Part shown: piece after piece, positions 36,591 through 45,288 of the stretch | Layout of the letters: each line of letters begins with the position of its first letter | How positions within the stretch are numbered: the first letter of the stretch is position 1 | Assembly: GCF_000389965.1 (NCBI RefSeq) | Contig: NC_021191.1 | Span: 8,495,501-8,559,500 of the forward strand | Reading direction: 5' to 3' | Origin: Actinoplanes sp. N902-109 | GTDB lineage: Bacteria > Actinomycetota > Actinomycetes > Mycobacteriales > Micromonosporaceae | Length of the DNA: 64,000 nt | The notes under the pieces: generated by a model | Told to the model about the DNA's origin: nothing | The model's input: the letters and a program-made list of their open reading frames with translations, nothing else | The model's database searches: none | Translations under genes and position numbers: made by a program

Positions 36591-37214
36591 TCAGCCGGCG
36601 GCTTCCTCGGTGGCTTCACCCTCGGTGGCCTCACCCTCGGCGTCGCCACCCTCCATCTGCTCGGCGGTCTGCGCCTGCGAGATGATCGCGATCACGAAGT
36701 CGGGCTCGACGGCCAGCTCGGTGCCCTGCGGCAGCGGCACGTCGCCCGCGGTCACCTGCGAGCCCGCTTCCAGTCCCTCGATGGAGACCTCGAAGCCGGT
36801 CGGCAGGTGCATGGCCTCGGCGGTGATCGACAGGGTGTTGCTCTCGTTGACCACCAGCGTGTTGCGGGCGGCCTCACCGGTCAGCGTCACCGGGACGTCG
36901 ACCTGGACCTTCTCGCCACGCTTCACGATGATCAGGTCGACGTGCTCGTAGGTGTCCTTGATCGGGTCGCGCTGGATCGCCTTGGGCAGGGCCAGCGTGG
37001 TGCCGGTGGCACCCGCGACGTCGATGGTGAACACCTGGTTGAGACCGCCGTGCCGGATCGCGGCGGCGAACTCACGCGCGGGCAGAGCGATGTGAACGGG
37101 CGCTTCGCCGTGACCGTAAAGCACGGCGGGCACGAGACCGGCCCGGCGCGTGCGGCGGGCACCACCCTTGCCGAACTCGGTGCGGGGCTCGGCGCTGATC
37201 TTTACCTCGGACAC
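36591..37214 (-). CDS. rplY: 50S ribosomal protein L25/general stress protein Ctc
   Basis: A 207-residue CTC-form of L25, which binds 5S rRNA. The N-terminal L25 domain has SEVKISAEPRTEFGKGGARR and RRAGLVPAVLYGHGEAPVHI; the C-terminal beta domain has VQVDVPVTLTGEAA and SLEVSIEGLEAGSQVT-like text (EVSIEGLEAGSQVTAGDVPL). The tail is an acidic repeat of Glu-Gly-Glu-Ala-Thr type, common in actinobacteria. GTG at 37214 is preceded by AGGAG at 8 bases. It sits between prs and pth as in other actinobacteria. Confidence 0.95.
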   Translation of the reverse strand: MSEVKISAEPRTEFGKGGARRTRRAGLVPAVLYGHGEAPVHIALPAREFAAAIRHGGLNQVFTIDVAGATGTTLALPKAIQRDPIKDTYEHVDLIIVKRGEKVQVDVPVTLTGEAARNTLVVNESNTLSITAEAMHLPTGFEVSIEGLEAGSQVTAGDVPLPQGTELAVEPDFVIAIISQAQTAEQMEGGDAEGEATEGEATEEAAG

Positions 37215-37532
37215 GGGGAAACTCCTGAAACTCTGAATCGGGCTGCGTCTAAGTCGGCGGGCTGCGGGTTACTGCGTTCGGCGGGGGCCGAGTGGAAACA
37301 ACTGCTCGGCAAGGGGCGCACGGGACACAGGCCCGGAGCACCGCGTCGATCACGGTGCCTCAAGCGAACTCCGCAAACCTGCAGCAGACCGCGTGGCACC
37401 CTCGCCGTGGCAACCGCACAAGCTTACCTGCTGAGCGCACGCGGCGACCGGCGGGTCCCACCACTGGACCCCCGCTGCGAATAAATCACCCTGCCGATGC
37501 AAGGTGCACCGGGTCGGGGCCGGGCGGAACCC
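37215..37532. other. 318-bp gene-free spacer between prs and rplY
   Basis: No credible gene. The minus strand holds a hairpin, GGGTCC (37453-37458) with GGACCC (37466-37471), about 60 bases past the prs stop, which may terminate prs. The rplY promoter must lie in the rest; I see no convincing -35/-10 pair. Confidence 0.5.
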
Positions 37533-38513
37533 CTAGCTCAGCCCGCCGAACAGGGTCGTCACGGAACCGTCGTCGAAGACCTCGCGGATGGCCCGGGCCA
37601 GCAGCGGAGCGATCGACAGCACCGTGATCTTGTCGAGCTGCTTCTCCGGGGGGAGCGGCAGGGTGTTGGTCACCACCAGCTCGGAGATGCGACTGTTCTT
37701 GAGGCGCTCGGTCGCCGGGTCGGACAGCAGCGCATGGGTGGAGGCGACGATCACATCGGCCGCGCCCGCCTCGAACAGGATGTCGGCGGCCTTGGTGATC
37801 GTGCCACCGGTGTCGATCATGTCGTCGACGATCAGGCAGACCCGGCCCTCGACCTCACCGACCACCCGGTTGGCCACCACCTGGTTGGGCTTGAGCGGGT
37901 CCCGGGTCTTGTGGATGAACGCCAGCGGGCACCCGCCCAGCCGGTCGGTCCACCGCTCGGCCACCCGTACCCGGCCCGAGTCCGGTGCCACCACGGTCAG
38001 CGGGCGGCCCTCGAACTTGCGCTCGACGTGCTCGGCCAGGATGTCCATCGCGAACAGGTGATCCACCGGGCCGTCGAAGAAGCCCTGGATCTGCGCGGTG
38101 TGCAGGTCGACCGTGAGGATGCGGTTGGCCCCCGCGGTCTTGAGCAGGTCGGCGACCAGGCGCGCGGAGATGGGCTCGCGGCCGCGGTGCTTCTTGTCCT
38201 GCCGGGAGTACGGGTAGAACGGCAGCACCACGGTGATCCGCTTGGCCGAACCGCGCTTCAGTGCGTCGACCATGATCAGCGTTTCCATGATCCAGCGGTT
38301 GACGCCCTCGGTCACCGACTGCACCACGAAGGCGTCCGAGCCGCGCACCGAGTCCTTGAACCGGACGAAGATCTCACCGTTGGCGAACTCGTAGGAGTCC
38401 GACGGTGTCGGTGCGACGCCCAGCACCTGGCCGATCTCCTCGGCGAGCTGCGGGAAACCGCGCCCGGAGAAAAGCATCAAACTCTTACGGTTCTCCGCGA
38501 CGATGCTGCCCAT
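37533..38513 (-). CDS. prs: Ribose-phosphate pyrophosphokinase
   Basis: Makes PRPP from ribose 5-phosphate and ATP for nucleotide, histidine and tryptophan synthesis. 326 residues from ATG 38513 (MGSIVAENRKSLMLFSGRG), the usual actinobacterial start; an upstream in-frame ATG at 38552 would add 13 unusual residues. Motifs: FANGEIFVRFKDSVRGSD, PYSRQDKKHRGREPIS (ATP flexible loop), the PRPP-synthase signature beginning NRILTVDLHTAQIQGFF, and the ribose 5-phosphate loop LIVDDMIDTGGTI. It follows glmU on the same strand. Confidence 0.95.
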   Translation of the reverse strand: MGSIVAENRKSLMLFSGRGFPQLAEEIGQVLGVAPTPSDSYEFANGEIFVRFKDSVRGSDAFVVQSVTEGVNRWIMETLIMVDALKRGSAKRITVVLPFYPYSRQDKKHRGREPISARLVADLLKTAGANRILTVDLHTAQIQGFFDGPVDHLFAMDILAEHVERKFEGRPLTVVAPDSGRVRVAERWTDRLGGCPLAFIHKTRDPLKPNQVVANRVVGEVEGRVCLIVDDMIDTGGTITKAADILFEAGAADVIVASTHALLSDPATERLKNSRISELVVTNTLPLPPEKQLDKITVLSIAPLLARAIREVFDDGSVTTLFGGLS

Positions 38514-38695
38514 GGGCTCGTCCGCTCCCGTGCAATCGAGGGGGTGTGTCATCTGAAGTATTGCGCGCGTCCGGCCGTTGGCCACCTGCCGGATCCCCGT
38601 CGTGGGATGGCTCACCCCAGCTTGCGCCCTCGCCCGCGGGATGACCTGAGTTCCGGCGGGCCCCCTGCCCCTACCGGACCCATAGACGACTGTAG

Positions 38696-40141
38696 CTATC
38701 CGGCGTCTTCCACGCTGTCCGGCTTCGCCTTCTCGGCCGCTTCCGCGGAGACTGTTCCGGGCCGCTTGCGAGCCGTCCAGCCGTCGATGTTGCGCTGCTG
38801 CGCCCGTACGACGCCGAGGCTGCCCGCCGGCACGTCCTTGCTCACCGCGCTGCCGGCCGCGACGTACGCCCCCGGGCCGATCTCCACCGGGGCGATCAGC
38901 ACGGTGTCGCTGCCCACGAACGCCGCCTCACCGATCGTGGTGTGGCTCTTGGTGACCCCGTCGTAGTTGGCGAAGATCGTGCCGGCGCCGATGTTGGACT
39001 TCGGGCCGATCGTGGCGTCGCCCACGTACGACAGGTGCGGCACCTTGGCCCCGGCACCCAGTTCGGCGTTCTTGGTCTCGACGAACCCGCCGACCTTGGC
39101 CTTGCGCCCCAGCCGGGTGCCCGGCCGCAGGTACGAGTACGGGCCGACGGTCGCCTCGGGCCCGATCTGCGCCCCGATCGAGTGCACCCGCAGCACCGTG
39201 GCCCCCTCGGCGACCACGGTGTCGACCAGCGTGGTGTCCGGGCCGACGACGGCACCGGCGGCCACGGTGGTGGCACCCCGCAGCTGGGAGTTCTGGTCGA
39301 CGACGGCGTCGGGCTCGAGCGTCACGGTGACGTCGATCCAGGTCGTCGCCGGATCCATGATCGAGACGCCGGCCCTCATCCAGGCGGTGTTGACCCGGTC
39401 GCGCAGCAGCGCCCGCAGCCGGGCCAGCTCGGCGCGGTCGTTGCAGCCCAGCGTCTCCTGCGCGTCCGGCGCCACGAACACACCCACCGCGTGCCCGTCG
39501 GTGGCCAGCAGCCCGAAGACATCGGTCAGGTATTCCTCACCCTGGTCGTTGTCGGTGGTCAGCTTGCCCAGCGCGGCGCGCAGCAGCGCGGCGTCGAACA
39601 CATAGATGCCGGCGTTGATCTCACGGATCGCGCGCACCTCGGGCAAGGCGTCGCGCTCCTCGACGATGCGCTCCAGGTTGCCGGCGGCGTCGCGCACGAT
39701 GCGGCCCAGCCCGGCCGGCTCCGGCACCTCCGCGGCCAGCACCGTGGCGCCGCGCTCACCGGCCTCGTGCGCAGCCACCAGCGCGTCCACCGTCTCGGGC
39801 CGCAGCAGCGGCACGTCGGCGTTGAGCACGACCACGGTGCCGGTCGCCTCGGGGATCGCATCCAGCGCGATGCGTACGGCGTGCCCGGTGCCGTTCTGCT
39901 CGGCCTGCAGCACCGGCGTCGCGCCCGGGGCGATCTCGGCGAGGTGCGCGCGCACCTGGTCGGCCTTGTGCCCGACCACCACGACGGTGCGCGAGGCGTG
40001 CACCGCCTCGGCGGCGTGCAGGACGTGACCGAGCAGCGTGCGGCCCAGCAGCGGGTGCAGCATCTTCGGGGTCGCCGACTTCATCCGCTTCCCCTCCCCG
40101 GCGGCAAGAACGACGACGGTACGACTCGGGGCCTGGCTCAC
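38696..40141 (-). CDS. glmU: Bifunctional GlmU: glucosamine-1-phosphate acetyltransferase/N-acetylglucosamine-1-phosphate uridyltransferase
   Basis: Makes UDP-GlcNAc for peptidoglycan in two steps. 481 residues. The N-terminal pyrophosphorylase has VVVLAAGEGKRMKSATPKML and the QNGTGHAVRIAL motif; the C-terminal left-handed beta helix with hexapeptide repeats has GPYSYLRPGTRLGRKAKVG and VETKNAELGAGAKVPHLSYV. GTG at 40141 (MSQAPSRT) is preferred because GGAG lies 7 bases upstream, within the codons of a longer in-frame ATG (40153). Upstream are three 20-bp repeats and a tRNA-Gln gene. The C-terminus is followed by prs. Confidence 0.95.
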   Translation of the reverse strand: MSQAPSRTVVVLAAGEGKRMKSATPKMLHPLLGRTLLGHVLHAAEAVHASRTVVVVGHKADQVRAHLAEIAPGATPVLQAEQNGTGHAVRIALDAIPEATGTVVVLNADVPLLRPETVDALVAAHEAGERGATVLAAEVPEPAGLGRIVRDAAGNLERIVEERDALPEVRAIREINAGIYVFDAALLRAALGKLTTDNDQGEEYLTDVFGLLATDGHAVGVFVAPDAQETLGCNDRAELARLRALLRDRVNTAWMRAGVSIMDPATTWIDVTVTLEPDAVVDQNSQLRGATTVAAGAVVGPDTTLVDTVVAEGATVLRVHSIGAQIGPEATVGPYSYLRPGTRLGRKAKVGGFVETKNAELGAGAKVPHLSYVGDATIGPKSNIGAGTIFANYDGVTKSHTTIGEAAFVGSDTVLIAPVEIGPGAYVAAGSAVSKDVPAGSLGVVRAQQRNIDGWTARKRPGTVSAEAAEKAKPDSVEDAG

Positions 40142-40154
40142 GCGGGACTCCATT

Positions 40155-40213
40155 GTTCGCAGTGGTGCGGGGCTGTTCGCAGTGGTGCGGGGCTGTTCGC
40201 AGTGGTGCGGGGC
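40155..40213. repeat. Three 20-bp tandem repeats before glmU
   Basis: GTTCGCAGTGGTGCGGGGCT is present at 40155-40174 and 40175-40194, with a third copy at 40195-40213 lacking the last base. The array lies in the 106-base spacer between tRNA-Gln and glmU, immediately upstream of the glmU ribosome-binding site on the same transcript. Confidence 0.95.
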
Positions 40214-40247
40214 GGGAAGCGGCGCCGGCTCAGCCGCGGACATCGAG

Positions 40248-40318
40248 CTCCCTGGAGAGGATTCGAACCCCTATAAACGGCACCAAAAGCCGTGGTCCTG
40301 CCATTAGACGACCAGGGA
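40248..40318 (-). tRNA. tRNA-Gln (anticodon TTG)
   Basis: A 71-base cloverleaf on the minus strand. The acceptor stem pairs TCCCTGG with CCAGGGA, the discriminator is G and CCA is not encoded. The D-arm has TCTAATGGCAGGA, the anticodon stem ACGGC/GCCGT holds a TTTTGGT loop with anticodon TTG, and the T-arm is AGGGGTTCGAATCCTCT. It lies between glmU and the accessory region. Confidence 0.95.
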
Positions 40319-40361
40319 TGGCAGAGCGGACACAACGCCTGAGGTCATGCTCGCGCGCTAC

Positions 40362-40367
40362 ATACTA
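40362..40367 (-). promoter_or_regulatory. Candidate -10 box of tRNA-Gln
   Basis: TAGTAT on the minus strand, about 44 bases before the tRNA 5' end, within an AT-richer stretch of an otherwise GC-rich spacer. The -35 element is not clear. Confidence 0.4.
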
Positions 40368-40433
40368 GCGTCTCCGTCGGAACGAGGCGCGGACGCGATC
40401 CCTGCATCATGCCTTCGGTCCCTCCGGCAAGCG

Positions 40434-41351
40434 TCAACTCTTGGGGTGTCCGGAGAAAAACTTCCAGATCTCGCTCGTGGCGTCCAGCGCATCCGACGGC
40501 GGGTCGAGTTTGAGCAGCTTCTCCACGGCCGGGGCGCTGCGTCCGCCCGGCCACTGGTGGCCCGCTCCGGCGATGGTGATCAGTTCGACCGCGCGGCCGC
40601 CGGGGCAGGTGGCGATGGACGTGGTGACCGCACCCGCGGTGGTGTCCCGGGGCGCGGCGCAGTTGTCGGTCTTGCGCCAGGTGGCGATGAGGTCGGGTAC
40701 CGCGGGGCCGTCGATCTTGACCGGGAGCCGGCCGGTGCCGTCGTTGCTCCGGCGGCCGGGGCCTCCGCCGTACGGGATGGTGGGGTCCTTGCTGCCGTGG
40801 ATGTGGATGATCGAGACCGGATCGGGGTCGGCGCAGTCGTTGATCATGGTGCCGGCCACCGGGGCGATCGCGGCGAAGATGTCGGTGTCGCAGGCGAGGC
40901 GATAGGCGAGCAGGGCACCGTTGGAGATTCCGGTGGCATGGACCCGCTTGGGGTCGTGCGGCACGGCGGCGACGAGCTGTTCGATGAAGGCGATGTCGTC
41001 GACGTTGTCGCGGGCCGCCACGCCGCAGCAGCCCGAGGTGACGTTCCAGGTGCGGTTGACGCCGTCGGGATAGGCGACCACGAAGCCGCCTCTGTCGGCG
41101 GCGGGGTCCCAGTTGTAGCTCTCCTCGGCTTGCCGGCCGGTGCCGACCGCGCCGTGCAGCACGATGACCAGGGGCGCATCGGCTCCGGCTGAGGCGGGGC
41201 GGTAGAGCCGGTAGGTGCGTTCGCGGCCGTCGACGGTGATCGTGGCGGTCGTATGACCCTCCGGCGGCCGGGGCGCGGGGCTAGTGCGGTGCGGGGTGGT
41301 GCAGGCGGCGAGGAGCAGGAGCGGACCGAGCAGCAGGGCGATTCGCTTCAT
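40434..41351 (-). CDS. Esterase-like lipoprotein (PHB depolymerase/LpqC-type alpha/beta hydrolase)
   Basis: A 305-residue exported hydrolase. The N-terminus MKRIALLLGPLLLLAAC is a lipoprotein signal with lipobox, so the enzyme should be anchored outside the membrane. The alpha/beta hydrolase of the PHB-depolymerase/feruloyl-esterase type shows the oxyanion region LVIVLHGAVGTG, a nucleophile elbow GISNGA, IHIHGSKDPTIPYGGG with the acid region, and GAGHQWPGG with the catalytic histidine. The pair CCGVAA and DNVDDIAF are also typical of the family. It starts 82 bases after the secreted protein gene and may share its transcript. Substrate unknown. Confidence 0.85.
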   Translation of the reverse strand: MKRIALLLGPLLLLAACTTPHRTSPAPRPPEGHTTATITVDGRERTYRLYRPASAGADAPLVIVLHGAVGTGRQAEESYNWDPAADRGGFVVAYPDGVNRTWNVTSGCCGVAARDNVDDIAFIEQLVAAVPHDPKRVHATGISNGALLAYRLACDTDIFAAIAPVAGTMINDCADPDPVSIIHIHGSKDPTIPYGGGPGRRSNDGTGRLPVKIDGPAVPDLIATWRKTDNCAAPRDTTAGAVTTSIATCPGGRAVELITIAGAGHQWPGGRSAPAVEKLLKLDPPSDALDATSEIWKFFSGHPKS

Positions 41352-41433
41352 GGGTTCACCGTTCACCGGGATTGTTCGGGGGATGTTCGCGTGCGGTCCG
41401 GGGCGCGCCAAGCAGCCCGCCCCGGACCGGTGC

Positions 41434-43158
41434 TCAGCGCTTGTTCATCTCGAGCAGCTCGAAGCCGCCCTGGGGGCGCAGGTCGCGCTTGTCGGTACGC
41501 AGGTTCATCGGGTTGGCCATGCCGATGTAGAGCCCGCCCTTGCCGTTGGGGATCATGTTGCGGATCCCGTAGTTGAGGTAGTTGCCGAGGCCACGGGTGT
41601 TGACAGCCTGGGCCGGCGAGGCCGAGTCGGGGAACATGTAGAGGTCGCCGCCGAAGTTGGCGGGGCTGATTAGCGGGGCGTGCCAGTTGCCCGGGTCGGC
41701 GAGGGCCTTGCGGGCACGCGCGTTCACCGGCGCCGAGGTGGAGGCTCCGGCGAGCAGGTCCTTGACCAGGTAGCTCCAGTCCATGGTGCCGATGAACAAT
41801 TTGTTGTCCACGACTGTCATGCGCCACGTGTAGTTGTTGAACAGGTAGCCGAAGCCGCTGTGCCCGTACAGGGGCGTGAAGTTGGTGGTTTTGTCGGACC
41901 AGGTGGCGGTTGCCGGGTCGTAGGCAGGCAGGGTGCTCTCGCCGTACAGGAGCTCGATCTTCTGGGTGGGCAGCCCAAGGTCCTTGCCCCGCCAGATGCT
42001 GATGGCGCGCTGGGTCTTGACCGCCTGGTCCTTGGCGGCCTGGTCGGTCGCGGGCGGGTAGACGGTGGCATGCACGGTGCTGGATTTCATCGGCACGTGC
42101 ATGGTGCCCCAGTAGACGTAGCCGTCGAACGTTGCGATGCCCCCACCGCCATAGGTGGCGGAGACGACGCGGTCGGGTTCGTACTGGCGGGCGTTCCAGA
42201 CCTGCTTCCAGCCGGCGGCGTCCTCGGGGTTGAGCCCGGGTGCCCCGTCGGCGAGTTTGGGGCTGATCCACAGGCCGGCGAGCATCTGCTGGGTGGTGGG
42301 CTGCTCGGCGGGCCAGCTGGTGGCGGCGATGCGTCCGTCGTAGACCGTGAGGTCGGCGGCCTGCACGGGGAGGCTGGCGACGGTCTGGAACGCGAACGGG
42401 TTGGCGTCGGAGCCGTTCCAGCGCCAGACCGCGCCGCCGGCGGAGCCGTTGCGGCCGATGCCGACGCCGAGGTACAGGGAGCCGTCAGCGACGAGGAACG
42501 TGCGGATGTTGCCGTAGTCGGGGAAGTTGACCGACCCGAGGTACTTCTGGGTCGTGGCGTCGAACGCGAACATGTTGAGCGTGTTCTCGAGCGCCGGGCC
42601 GCCGAGCAGGACGACGTTGCCGATGGTGCCGGCGGCGCGCAGTCCCACGGTGTGGGCGAGCCGGGTGGCGTCGTCCGGGGACTTGGCCTTGATCTCGGCG
42701 CTCTTGTTGACGTTCTTGCCGGTGGTGGTGTCGTACGTCCACACCTCAGGCGCACGCATGTCCCCGAGGTAGTCGGGGATCGCGGCGTCCTTGGCGGCCG
42801 CCTGGCTGGCTCCGTACTCGCAGGTCCAGTTGTCGTTGGCGGTGGGCTTGACGTAGTCCAGGGTCGCGCCGCTGACCAGGCAGTGGACGTTGGCACCGGT
42901 GCCGTACCAGAGGGTGGTGCCGACCTGGGTGAGGCCCCACACGTAGGCCTGATTCACCTTGGGTTTGCCGGTCTTGCAGGGCGGCCCGGCGGGATAGGGG
43001 TTGCCGACGCCGTTGAAGCACTCGTCGGGCTTGGCCTTGGCGAGCAGGTTGAACTTGTAGGTGAGCTTGGTGTTGGCGGCGGCGGCAGGGGACACCGCGG
43101 CACCGACGGCGAGCAGCGCCGCCGCGCCTACCGCGACAACACGTCTTACATTGATCAA
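41434..43158 (-). CDS. Secreted protein of unknown function, paralogue 1
   Basis: A 574-residue protein with a classical Sec signal peptide (VRRVVAVGAAALLAVGAAVSPAAAA) and no further membrane segment. The mature part begins with KPDECFNGVGNPYPAGPPC, has pairs of cysteines that could form disulfides, and continues with repeated short beta-strand patterns (TTLWYGTGANVHCLVSG, FATFDGYVYWGTMHVP-like segments, IFIGTMDWSYL-like), suggestive of a beta-propeller. It ends GGFELLEMNKR. TTG at 43158 is chosen because AGGGA lies 7 bases upstream; an ATG at 43200 would extend over the terminator hairpin. It is clearly homologous along its length to the protein at 43227-44870. I do not recognise the family. 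Confidence 0.8.
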   Translation of the reverse strand: MINVRRVVAVGAAALLAVGAAVSPAAAANTKLTYKFNLLAKAKPDECFNGVGNPYPAGPPCKTGKPKVNQAYVWGLTQVGTTLWYGTGANVHCLVSGATLDYVKPTANDNWTCEYGASQAAAKDAAIPDYLGDMRAPEVWTYDTTTGKNVNKSAEIKAKSPDDATRLAHTVGLRAAGTIGNVVLLGGPALENTLNMFAFDATTQKYLGSVNFPDYGNIRTFLVADGSLYLGVGIGRNGSAGGAVWRWNGSDANPFAFQTVASLPVQAADLTVYDGRIAATSWPAEQPTTQQMLAGLWISPKLADGAPGLNPEDAAGWKQVWNARQYEPDRVVSATYGGGGIATFDGYVYWGTMHVPMKSSTVHATVYPPATDQAAKDQAVKTQRAISIWRGKDLGLPTQKIELLYGESTLPAYDPATATWSDKTTNFTPLYGHSGFGYLFNNYTWRMTVVDNKLFIGTMDWSYLVKDLLAGASTSAPVNARARKALADPGNWHAPLISPANFGGDLYMFPDSASPAQAVNTRGLGNYLNYGIRNMIPNGKGGLYIGMANPMNLRTDKRDLRPQGGFELLEMNKR

Positions 43159-43183
43159 CTTGATTTCCCTTCGGAGACGAGCG

Positions 43184-43212
43184 TGCGCCCCCGCGAACAT
43201 CGCGGGGGCGCA
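43184..43212 (-). terminator. Strong hairpin between the two secreted-protein genes
   Basis: TGCGCCCCCGCGA (43184-43196), loop ACA, TCGCGGGGGCGCA (43200-43212): a perfect 13-bp GC-rich stem starting 14 bases after the upstream gene stop. No U run follows, but the stem is strong enough to end or attenuate the long synthase transcript. Confidence 0.85.
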
Positions 43213-43226
43213 CCGTAAAGCGCAGC

Positions 43227-44870
43227 TCAGGGAAGGCGTGGTGCGGTGAGCTTGATCAGCTCCCAGCCGCCCTCCGGCACGTCGTCGTTCGGATCGGTGC
43301 GCAGGTTCATCGGGTTGGCCATGCCGATGTACAGGTCCTTGCCGTCCGGGACCATGGTGCGGATCCCATAGTTGAGGTAGTTGCCCAATCCGGTCGTGCT
43401 GACCGGCTGCGCCCTCTCCGAAGTGGACGGGAACATCCACAGGTCGCCACCGTATACAGCCGGGTCAATGGGCGGAACCTCGGCCGCCAGATCGTGGACG
43501 AGGTAGCTCCAGTCCATGGTTCCCACGTACAGCCGGCCGCCGGCCACTGTCATGCGCCAGGTGTAGTTGTTGAACGGGTTGTCGAAGCCGCTTTTGCCGT
43601 ACAGCGGGGTCCAGCCGGTGGGAGTGCCGGCCCAGGTGGCGGTGGCCGGGTCGTACGCGGGCAGCGCCGTGGCCCCGTACACGAGCTCGATCTTCTGGGT
43701 CGGCAGTCCCACGTCCTTGGCCCGCCAGATGCTGATGGCACGCTGGGTGCCGGTGGCCTGGGCCTGCTTGGCCTCGTCGGTGGTCTGCGGGTAGACCTGC
43801 TGATGCACCTTCGTGGCCTTGAGCGGGACGTGCATCGTCCCCCAGTAGAGGTACCCGCCGAAGCTGGCGATGCCCCCGCCGCCGTAGGTGGCCGCGACGA
43901 CCCGGTCCGGCTCGTACTGGCGGGCGTTCCAGATCTGGGTCCAGCCGGCCGCGTCCTCGGCGTTGAGCCCCGGCGCGCCGGCGCTGAGCGGCGGGCTCAC
44001 CCAGAGTCCGGCGAGCTGGGCGGTCGAGACGGGCTGGTTGGCGGGCCAGCTGGTCGCGGCGATCCGGCCGTTGTGGTACGTCAGGTCGGCGGCCTGTACC
44101 GGCAGGCTCGCCACGACCTCGAAGGCGAACGGTTGGCGCAGGCTGCCGGTCCAGCGCAGCACACCCCCGCCGGAGCCGCCGTTCGCGCCGATGCCCACAC
44201 CCAGATACATGGCCTTGTCGGCAACGAGGAACGTACGGATGTTGCCGTACTCGCTCAGGTTGACCGAGCCGATGAAACGCTTGGTGACCGCGTCGAAGGC
44301 GAACAGGTTGAGCGAGTCGTCGAGCGCGGGGCCACCGAAGAACACGACGCCGTTGAGGGTGCCGGCCGCGCGGAGGCCGATGGTGGTGCGCAGCCGGTCG
44401 GCGTCGGCGGCGCTCCGGGCGCTGATCTCCGCCGACTTGTTCACCTTGCGGTGGGTCAGGGTGTTGTAGATCCACACTTGCGGGGGACGCTGGTCGCCGA
44501 TCTCGGCGGGCCACTCGGGGTCGTTTTGCACGATCTGGCTCTCGCCGTACTCGCACGCGTAGTCGTCGTTCACCACCGGGGTGAGGCTGTCCAGGGTGGC
44601 ACCGCTGACCAGGCAGTTGACGTCGGCGCCGGTACCGAACCACACGTCCGTGCCGATCCTGGTCAGGCCCCACACGTACGCCTGGCTGACCTTGGCCTGG
44701 CCCTGCGCGCACGGTGGCCCCTCGGGGTAGGGGTTGCCGACACCGTTGAAGCACTCGTCGGGAGCGGCCTTGGCGAGCAGTTCCCACGAGTAGCCCGGGG
44801 ATGCGGCCGCCGCGGGGGTGGCGAACAGGCCCAGGGCCAGCGCCAGAGCGGTCCCGAGAAGCTTTCTCAC
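43227..44870 (-). CDS. Secreted protein of unknown function, paralogue 2
   Basis: A 547-residue Sec-exported protein, signal peptide VRKLLGTALALALGLFATPAAAA. The mature protein parallels its neighbour: APDECFNGVGNPYPEGPPC at the start, GLTRIGTDVWFGTGADVNC, NIRTFLVADKAMYLGVGIG, GGIASFGGYLYWGTMHVPL, RLYVGTMDWSYLVHDL and a C-terminal GGWELIKL. Repeats of the YxGxxxxxG type suggest a beta-propeller. GTG at 44870 overlaps the stop of a decayed third copy (GTGA), so it belongs to the synthase-sulfotransferase transcript. Role unknown; it may bind or process the cluster product outside the cell. Confidence 0.82.
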   Translation of the reverse strand: MRKLLGTALALALGLFATPAAAASPGYSWELLAKAAPDECFNGVGNPYPEGPPCAQGQAKVSQAYVWGLTRIGTDVWFGTGADVNCLVSGATLDSLTPVVNDDYACEYGESQIVQNDPEWPAEIGDQRPPQVWIYNTLTHRKVNKSAEISARSAADADRLRTTIGLRAAGTLNGVVFFGGPALDDSLNLFAFDAVTKRFIGSVNLSEYGNIRTFLVADKAMYLGVGIGANGGSGGGVLRWTGSLRQPFAFEVVASLPVQAADLTYHNGRIAATSWPANQPVSTAQLAGLWVSPPLSAGAPGLNAEDAAGWTQIWNARQYEPDRVVAATYGGGGIASFGGYLYWGTMHVPLKATKVHQQVYPQTTDEAKQAQATGTQRAISIWRAKDVGLPTQKIELVYGATALPAYDPATATWAGTPTGWTPLYGKSGFDNPFNNYTWRMTVAGGRLYVGTMDWSYLVHDLAAEVPPIDPAVYGGDLWMFPSTSERAQPVSTTGLGNYLNYGIRTMVPDGKDLYIGMANPMNLRTDPNDDVPEGGWELIKLTAPRLP

Positions 44871-45288
44871 GAAACGGGTGTCCTCTCGAGTCGCAGCAGT
44901 TCCCAGCCGCCCCGGGGCTGCAGGTTCATCGGGTTGGCGGTGCCTGCGTACAGGTCGTCGCCGTCCGCCACGAGATTGCGGAAGCCATAGTTGAGCTGGT
45001 TGCCGGCGCCGGTGGTGGTCACCGGGAAGGCCGGTGGGTCGGCAGCCCCAGGTCCTTGCCGCGCCAGATGGTGGCCGCGCGCTGGGTGAAGCGGATCTGG
45101 TCGCGCTCGGCCTCCTCGGTGTCCTGGGGATACGCGGCCTGGTGCGACTTGGTCGCCTGCAGCGGCACATGCATCGAGCCCCAGTAGAGCCAGCCCTGGT
45201 ACGACGCCACGCCGCCGATCCCGTACGTGTCGGCGGCCGGCGCCAGGGCCACTGCGGCACCCAGGACGACGGCGGCCAAGGCGCTCAC
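44867..45288 (-). pseudogene. Decayed third copy of the secreted protein
   Basis: Starts at GTG 45288, overlapping the sulfotransferase stop (GTGA), with a signal peptide (VSALAAVVLGAAVALAPAA). It then jumps to a segment matching the middle of the paralogues (GGVASYQGWLYWGSMHVPL ... TIWRGKDLGLPT), and after a frame change to a C-terminal piece (FPVTTTGAGNQLNYGFRN ... RGGWELLRLE). Compared with the paralogues, about 300 residues are missing after the signal peptide and about 110 before the last piece. The first frame stops at 45019-45021. The ancestral stop still overlaps the next gene's GTG. It should be non-functional apart from coupling translation. Confidence 0.85.
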
